Shown: one piece after another, positions 55,063 through 59,777 of the stretch | Position numbering within the stretch: the first letter of the stretch is position 1 | Layout of the letters: every line of letters starts with the position of its first letter | NCBI GenBank assembly: GCA_025935675.1 | Contig: JAICUU010000002.1 | Location: forward strand, 1 to 59,777 | Reading direction: 5' to 3' | DNA from: Burkholderiales bacterium | Lineage (GTDB): Bacteria; Pseudomonadota; Gammaproteobacteria; Burkholderiales; Casimicrobiaceae | DNA: 59,777 nt | Program-made: the position numbers and the translations under genes | Notes under the pieces: model-generated | What the model was told of the DNA's origin: nothing | Seen by the model: only the letters and a program-made list of their open reading frames with translations | Database searches by the model: none

Positions 55063-56127
55063 ATGACGACGCATCGCATCGCGGTCATCGCCGGCGACGG
55101 CATCGGCAAGGAAGTCGTGCCGGAGGGCCAGCGCGTGCTGGAAGCGGCCGGGCGCCGCTTCGGCATCGACTGGCAGTTCGCGCACCTCGACTGGAATTGC
55201 GATTACTTCGCGCGCCACGGCCGGATGATGCCGGAGGACTGGTTCGACACGCTGAAGGGCTTCGAGGCGATCTTCTACGGCGCCGTCGGCTGGCCGGCGA
55301 CGGTGCCCGATCACGTGTCGCTGTGGGGGTCGCTGATCCAGTTCCGCCGCCGCTTCGACCAGTACGTCAACCTGCGGCCATGCCGGCTGATGCCCGGCGT
55401 GCCGTCGCCGCTCGCGTCGCACGACGCCGGCAGCATCGACTTCGTGGTCGTGCGCGAGAACACCGAGGGGGAGTACTCGTCGGTCGGCGGGCGCATGTTC
55501 GAGGGCACGCCGCAGGAGATGGTGTTCCAGGAGTCGGTGTTCACGCGCCGCGGCGTCGACCGCGTGCAGAAGTTCGCCTTCGAGCTCGCGCGCACGCGGC
55601 CGCGCCGCAAGGTGACCTCCGCCACCAAGTCGAACGGCATCGCGATCACGATGCCGTACTGGGACGAGCGCTTCCGCGCGATGGCGGCGCAGTACCCGGA
55701 CGTGGCCACCGACCAGTTCCACATCGACATCCTGTGCGCGCACTTCGTGCGCCGTCCCGGGATCTTCGACGTCGTCGTCGGCTCCAACCTCTTCGGCGAC
55801 ATCCTGTCGGACCTCGGGCCCGCGGTCTGCGGCACGATCGGCATCGCGCCGTCCGCCAACCTCAATCCCGAGCGTGTCTTTCCGTCGCTGTTCGAGCCGG
55901 TGCATGGCTCGGCGCCCGACATCGCGGGCCAGGGCGTCGCCAATCCGATCGGCCAGGTCTGGTCGGCCGCGCTGATGCTCGACTTCCTCGGTCATCGCGA
56001 CGCCGCCGCGGCGGTCGTCGCCGCGATCGAGCGCGTGCTCGCCGATCCGGCGGCGCCGCGCACGCGCGACCTCGGCGGCCGCGCCGGCACGGCCGAGGTC
56101 GGCAAGGCGATCGCCGCGCTGATCTGA
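55063..56127 (+). CDS. Tartrate/D-malate dehydrogenase family protein (TtuC-like)
   Basis: A 354-residue beta-decarboxylating dehydrogenase of the isocitrate/isopropylmalate family. RIAVIAGDGIGKEVVPEG opens it. The branch-specific YGAVGWPATVPDHVSLWGSLIQFRRRFDQYVNLRP and VVVRENTEGEYSSVGGRMF point to tartrate dehydrogenase/decarboxylase or D-malate dehydrogenase. SNLFGDILSDLGPAVCGTIGIAPSANLNP holds metal-binding aspartates. GGAGG lies seven bases before ATG 55063, and TAGAAT at 55036 could be a -10 box. It makes NADH from a hydroxy acid; the transhydrogenase next door could move those electrons to NADP. Confidence 0.9.
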   Translation: MTTHRIAVIAGDGIGKEVVPEGQRVLEAAGRRFGIDWQFAHLDWNCDYFARHGRMMPEDWFDTLKGFEAIFYGAVGWPATVPDHVSLWGSLIQFRRRFDQYVNLRPCRLMPGVPSPLASHDAGSIDFVVVRENTEGEYSSVGGRMFEGTPQEMVFQESVFTRRGVDRVQKFAFELARTRPRRKVTSATKSNGIAITMPYWDERFRAMAAQYPDVATDQFHIDILCAHFVRRPGIFDVVVGSNLFGDILSDLGPAVCGTIGIAPSANLNPERVFPSLFEPVHGSAPDIAGQGVANPIGQVWSAALMLDFLGHRDAAAAVVAAIERVLADPAAPRTRDLGGRAGTAEVGKAIAALI

Positions 56128-56140
56128 TATAAACGCCGCG

Positions 56141-56210
56141 AGTCGACGCGCGCCGATGGCGCGCGCCGGTGACGCGGCCAGTCGACGCGCGCCGATGGCG
56201 CGCGCCGGTG
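56141..56210 (+). repeat. Two perfect 31-bp hairpin repeats before pntA
   Basis: An identical 31-base unit starts at 56141 and at 56180, separated by 8 bases. Each unit contains the palindrome CGCGCGCC, GAT, GGCGCGCG. They fill most of the 108 bases between the TtuC-like gene and pntA. Confidence 0.9.
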
Positions 56211-56235
56211 GCGACAAAACGCACGAGGAAACCGC

Positions 56236-57843
56236 ATGTCCTTGCTGATCGCAGTACCCCGCGAGGTCTATCCCGGCGAGAAGCGCGTCGCCACCGTGCC
56301 CGACGTCGTCGAGAAGCTCCTCAAGCATGGCTTCCGCGTCGCCGTCGAGGCCGGCGCCGGCGAGGGCTCGCAGATCGACGACGCCGCCTACCGCGCCGCG
56401 GGCGCCGAGGTCGTCGCGGATCGCGCGGCGCTGTGGTCGCGCGCCGACATCGTGTTCAAGGTGCGCGCGCCCGACGACGAGGAGATCGGGCTCCTGCGCG
56501 AAGGCGCGATGCTGGTGTCGTTCGTCTGGCCCGCGCAGAACCCCGCGCTGATGCAGAGGCTCGCGGCGCGCAAGGCGACGGTGCTGGCGATGGACAGCGT
56601 GCCGCGGATCTCGCGCGCGCAAAAGCTCGATGCGCTGTCGTCGATGGCGAACATCGGCGGTTACCGCGCGGTGATCGAGGCGGCGCACGCGTTCGGCCGC
56701 TTTTTCACCGGCTCGATCACGGCGGCGGGCAAGGTACCGCCAGCGAAGGTGTTCGTCATCGGCGCCGGCGTCGCGGGGCTCGCCGCGATCGGCGCGGCGT
56801 CGGGGCTCGGCGCGATCGTGCGAGCCAACGACACGCGACCCGAGGTCGCCGACCAGATCCGCTCGCTGGGCGGCGAGTTCGTGCCGGTCGACTACGTCGA
56901 GGAGGGCAGCGGCAGCGGCGGCTACGCCAAGGTGATGAGCGAGGGTTTCCTCAAGGCGCAGGCCGCGGTGTTCGCGCGCGAGGCGAAGGATGCCGACATC
57001 ATCATCACCACCGCGCTCATTCCCGGCAAGCCGGCGCCGCGCCTCATCAGCGCGGACATGGTCGCGTCGATGAAGCAGGGCAGCGTCATCGTCGACATGG
57101 CGGCCGAGCAGGGCGGCAACTGCGAGCTCACCGTGCCGGGGCAGGTGGTCGTGCGCCACGGCGTGACGATCATCGGCTACACGGACCTGCCGAGCCGCCT
57201 CGCCAAGCAGGCGTCGACGCTGTACGCGACCAACCTGCTGCGGCTCGTCGACGACCTCGTCAAGACGAAGAGCATCGACGGCGCGACGATCGCCATCGAC
57301 ATGAACGACGAGGTGCTGCGCGGCACGACGGTGATCGACAAGGGGGTCGTCACATGGCCGCCGCCGCCACCCAAGCTCTCCGTGGCGCCGCCCGCGGCGG
57401 CGAAGCCGGCGGCACCGGCGCCGGCGGCGGCGAAGCCGAAGGGTCACGGCGAGGCGAGCGGCCCGATGTCGCCGGCGAAGGCGCTGGTGTTCTTCGGCGC
57501 CGGCGCGATCCTGTTCATCCTCGCCGGCCGCTATGCGCCGCCGTCGTTCCTCGCGCACTTCACCGTGTTCGTGCTCGCCTGCTTCGTCGGCTACATGGTG
57601 GTATGGAACGTCAAGCCGGCGCTGCACACGCCGCTGATGAGCGTGACCAACGCGGTGTCGTCGATCATCGCGATCGGCGCGCTGGTGCAGGTCGCGCCGG
57701 ATCTCGCGCACGTGGCGCCCGGCGTCGCGCGGCCCGACGTGCTGATCCGCTGGCTCTCGGTGGCGGCGATCGCACTCGCCACGATCAACATGTTCGGCGG
57801 CTTCGCGGTCACGCGGCGCATGCTCGGCATGTTCCGCAAGTGA
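56236..57843 (+). CDS. pntA: NAD(P) transhydrogenase subunit alpha, single-chain PntA
   Basis: A 535-residue protein combining the NAD(H)-binding domain ([46 protein letters not shown] with the GxGxxG fold) and, after a Pro/Ala-rich link at about 375-405, four membrane helices to the C-terminus ([19 protein letters not shown] onward). With PntB it couples hydride transfer between NADH and NADP to proton flow. Some bacteria split this subunit in two; here it is one chain, as in E. coli. pntB starts ten bases later. Confidence 0.96.
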   Translation: MSLLIAVPREVYPGEKRVATVPDVVEKLLKHGFRVAVEAGAGEGSQIDDAAYRAAGAEVVADRAALWSRADIVFKVRAPDDEEIGLLREGAMLVSFVWPAQNPALMQRLAARKATVLAMDSVPRISRAQKLDALSSMANIGGYRAVIEAAHAFGRFFTGSITAAGKVPPAKVFVIGAGVAGLAAIGAASGLGAIVRANDTRPEVADQIRSLGGEFVPVDYVEEGSGSGGYAKVMSEGFLKAQAAVFAREAKDADIIITTALIPGKPAPRLISADMVASMKQGSVIVDMAAEQGGNCELTVPGQVVVRHGVTIIGYTDLPSRLAKQASTLYATNLLRLVDDLVKTKSIDGATIAIDMNDEVLRGTTVIDKGVVTWPPPPPKLSVAPPAAAKPAAPAPAAAKPKGHGEASGPMSPAKALVFFGAGAILFILAGRYAPPSFLAHFTVFVLACFVGYMVVWNVKPALHTPLMSVTNAVSSIIAIGALVQVAPDLAHVAPGVARPDVLIRWLSVAAIALATINMFGGFAVTRRMLGMFRK

Positions 57844-57853
57844 GGCGCGCGCC

Positions 57854-59278
57854 ATGACCATCGGCACGAGCCTCGCCACCGTCGCCTACCTCGGCGCGAC
57901 GATCCTCTTCATTCTCTGCCTCGGCGGGCTCTCCAACCAGGAGACCTCGCGGCGCGGCAACGCCTACGGCATCGTCGGCATGGCGATCGCGGTGCTGGCC
58001 ACGGTGTTCGGCACGCAGGTGACGCCCGCGGGCTGGCCCTGGATCGGCGGCGCGATGGCCGTCGGCGCGGTCATCGGCCTCTACGCGGCGCGCATCGTGC
58101 AGATGACGCAGATGCCGGAGCTCGTCGCGCTGATGCACAGCCTCGTCGGTCTCGCCGCGGTGCTGGTCGGCTACGCGAACTTCGTCGATCCGGCGGTGGC
58201 GGCGACGATGACGCCCGCCGAGAAGGGGATCCACGAGATCGAGATGTACGTCGGCGTGCTGATCGGCGCCATCACGTTCTCGGGCTCGCTGATCGCGTTC
58301 GGCAAGCTGTCCGGCAAGATCGGCGGCAAGCCGATGCTGCTGCCCGGGCGCCACTGGATCAACCTCGCCGGGCTCGTCATCGTGATCGTGTTCGGCTGGC
58401 GCTTCGTGGCCGTGCACGACGCGGGGGCGGCGACGACGGCGATGATCGTGATGACGATCGTCGCGCTTTTGTTCGGCATCCACATGGTGATGGCGATCGG
58501 CGGCGCCGACATGCCGGTCGTCGTGTCGATGCTGAACAGCTACTCGGGCTGGGCGGCCGCCGCCACCGGCTTCATGCTCTCGAACGACCTCCTGATCGTC
58601 GTCGGCGCGCTGGTCGGCTCGTCGGGCGCGATCCTGTCGTACATCATGTGCACGGCGATGAATCGCCGCTTCCTCGCGGTGATCGCGGGGGGCTTCGGCA
58701 CCGACAGCAGTGCCGCCGCGAAGGGCGGCACGGCCGCCGCGCCGGCCGGCGAGGTGCACCCGATCACCGCGCCCGAGACGGCGGAGCTCCTGAAGGAGGC
58801 GAAGGACGTCATCATCGTGCCGGGCTACGGCATGGCGGTCGCACAGGCGCAGCACACGGTCTACGAGATCACCAAGGCGCTGCGCGAGGGCGGCACGAAA
58901 GTCCGTTTCGCGATCCACCCGGTCGCGGGCCGCATGCCCGGCCACATGAACGTGCTGCTCGCCGAGGCCAAGGTGCCGTACGACATCGTGTTCGAGATGG
59001 ACGAGATCAATCCCGACTTCCCGGCCGCCGACGTGGCGATGGTGATCGGCGCCAACGACATCGTGAACCCCGCCGCGCAGGACGATCCGACCAGCCCGAT
59101 CGCCGGCATGCCCGTGCTCGAGGTGTGGAAGGCCAAGCACTCGATCGTGATGAAGCGCAGCATGGCGTCGGGCTACGCGGGCGTCGACAATCCGCTGTTC
59201 TACAAGGACAACAACCGGATGCTGTTCGGCGACGCCAAGAAGATGCTCGACGAGGTGCTCGCGGCGCTCAAGGCCTGA
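57854..59278 (+). CDS. pntB: NAD(P) transhydrogenase subunit beta PntB
   Basis: A 474-residue protein: about eight to nine N-terminal membrane helices ([25 protein letters not shown] onward, [16 protein letters not shown]) and a C-terminal NADP(H)-binding domain ([77 protein letters not shown]). All family segments are intact. It forms the membrane proton path with PntA. Confidence 0.97.
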   Translation: MTIGTSLATVAYLGATILFILCLGGLSNQETSRRGNAYGIVGMAIAVLATVFGTQVTPAGWPWIGGAMAVGAVIGLYAARIVQMTQMPELVALMHSLVGLAAVLVGYANFVDPAVAATMTPAEKGIHEIEMYVGVLIGAITFSGSLIAFGKLSGKIGGKPMLLPGRHWINLAGLVIVIVFGWRFVAVHDAGAATTAMIVMTIVALLFGIHMVMAIGGADMPVVVSMLNSYSGWAAAATGFMLSNDLLIVVGALVGSSGAILSYIMCTAMNRRFLAVIAGGFGTDSSAAAKGGTAAAPAGEVHPITAPETAELLKEAKDVIIVPGYGMAVAQAQHTVYEITKALREGGTKVRFAIHPVAGRMPGHMNVLLAEAKVPYDIVFEMDEINPDFPAADVAMVIGANDIVNPAAQDDPTSPIAGMPVLEVWKAKHSIVMKRSMASGYAGVDNPLFYKDNNRMLFGDAKKMLDEVLAALKA

Positions 59279-59294
59279 CGCGCCGAGCCGGGGC

Positions 59295-59777
59295 ATGGCG
59301 ACCGCGCCGCTCGCCCACCTCACGGTGCTCGACCTGTCCCGGGTCCTCGCGGGACCCTGGTGCACGCAGCTCCTCGCGGATCTCGGTGCCACCGTCATCA
59401 AGGTCGAGCGTCCCGGCAGCGGCGACGACACGCGCGCGTGGGGCCCGCCGTGGCTCAAGGACGGCGACGGCCGCGACACGAGCGAGTCCGCGTACTTCCT
59501 CGCCTGCAACCGCGGCAAGCGCTCGGTCGCGATCGACTTCACGACGCCGGAAGGCGGCGATCTCGTGCGCGGCCTCGCGCGCGACGCCGACGTGCTCGTC
59601 GAGAACTTCAAGGTCGGCGGCCTCGCCGCCTACGGCCTCGACTACGCGAGCGTGCGGCCCATCAACCCGCGGCTCGTCTATGCGTCGATCACCGGCTTCG
59701 GCCAGCAAGGCCCGTACGCCGCGCGCGCCGGCTACGACTTCATCGTGCAGGGGATGAGCGGCTTCATGAGCGTCACC
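59295..59777 (+). CDS. CaiB/BaiF family CoA-transferase, N-terminal part (runs off right edge)
   Basis: 161 codons of a type III CoA-transferase. TVLDLSRVLAGPWCTQLLADLGATVIKVERPGSGDDTR is the standard opening. SAYFLACNRGKRSVAIDF follows, and GYDFIVQGMSGFMS comes close to the catalytic Asp, which lies in the conserved position of VENFKVG/GYDFIVQG neighbours. Such enzymes move CoA between organic acids. It is 16 bases after pntB on the same strand. Substrate unknown; the start ATG 59295 is the usual distance before the first motif. Confidence 0.9.
   Translation, partial: MATAPLAHLTVLDLSRVLAGPWCTQLLADLGATVIKVERPGSGDDTRAWGPPWLKDGDGRDTSESAYFLACNRGKRSVAIDFTTPEGGDLVRGLARDADVLVENFKVGGLAAYGLDYASVRPINPRLVYASITGFGQQGPYAARAGYDFIVQGMSGFMSVT

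Noticed and set aside
54811-57879. 1022-codon minus-strand frame across the TtuC-like gene and pntA
   Set aside because: Runs antisense through three well-recognised genes and their repeats, with low-complexity Arg/His/Asp composition. A shadow.

Overview
The window is a very GC-rich chromosomal segment of a betaproteobacterium, most like the Burkholderiales and their relatives. The gene order ndk-rlmN-pilW-rodZ-hisS-yfgM-bamB-der-hfq-hflX-hflK-hflC-hisZ-purA followed by tRNA-Leu and rnr is a betaproteobacterial signature. So are the two Bug-type solute receptors and the DUF3305/DUF3306 formate dehydrogenase cluster. I see no phage, plasmid, insertion sequence or CRISPR array. Genes are packed tightly: many neighbours share ATGA, GTGA or TGATG overlaps, and no stretch over about 300 bases lacks a gene.

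Layout. (1) 1-2334, minus strand: molybdenum cofactor and formate dehydrogenase maturation genes moaA, fdhD and mobA (cut by the left edge). (2) 2476-11985, plus strand: a periplasmic, Cys-type formate dehydrogenase operon. It holds DUF3305, DUF3306, a multi-cluster ferredoxin, a TorD-like chaperone, a small Tat protein, the catalytic, Fe-S and cytochrome b subunits, a lipoprotein and a small exported protein. (3) 12120-19115: tRNA-Ser(CGA), a DUF3606 protein, two secreted proteins sharing a DUF5648 domain (one an S8 protease), an MFS transporter and a DUF481 outer-membrane protein. (4) 19218-22675: suhB, a TrmJ-like rRNA/tRNA methyltransferase, a DUF3667 membrane protein and a small exported protein. 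(5) 22748-32999: cysE, a Bug receptor, a two-gene aconitase X, the complete iscRSUA-hscBA-fdx-iscX operon and a second Bug receptor. (6) 33245-54814, almost all minus strand: serB, rnr, tRNA-Leu(CAG), a phosphoribosyltransferase, purA, hisZ, DUF2065, hflC, hflK, hflX, hfq, der, bamB, yfgM, hisS, rodZ, pilW, rlmN, ndk, lpxO, tilS, accA. (7) 55063-59777, plus strand: a TtuC-like dehydrogenase, pntA, pntB and the start of a CaiB/BaiF CoA-transferase.

How the parts fit. MoaA and MobA supply the bis-MGD cofactor and FdhD activates it for the formate dehydrogenase transcribed divergently; its many Fe-S clusters depend on the isc machinery further along. A strong IscR-type operator with an embedded promoter precedes iscR. 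A similar but weaker site with the same promoter geometry precedes cysE, 3.6 kb upstream, which suggests that cysteine supply, the Fe-S enzyme aconitase X and cluster assembly may respond to one signal.

Nothing here is clearly a new system. The items most worth a second look are the second IscR-like site at cysE, the aconitase X/Bug module inside this neighbourhood, the unnamed small proteins of the formate dehydrogenase operon, two REPIN-like intergenic elements, a recurring stem-GCA-stem hairpin near gene starts, and the shared DUF5648 domain of two secreted neighbours.
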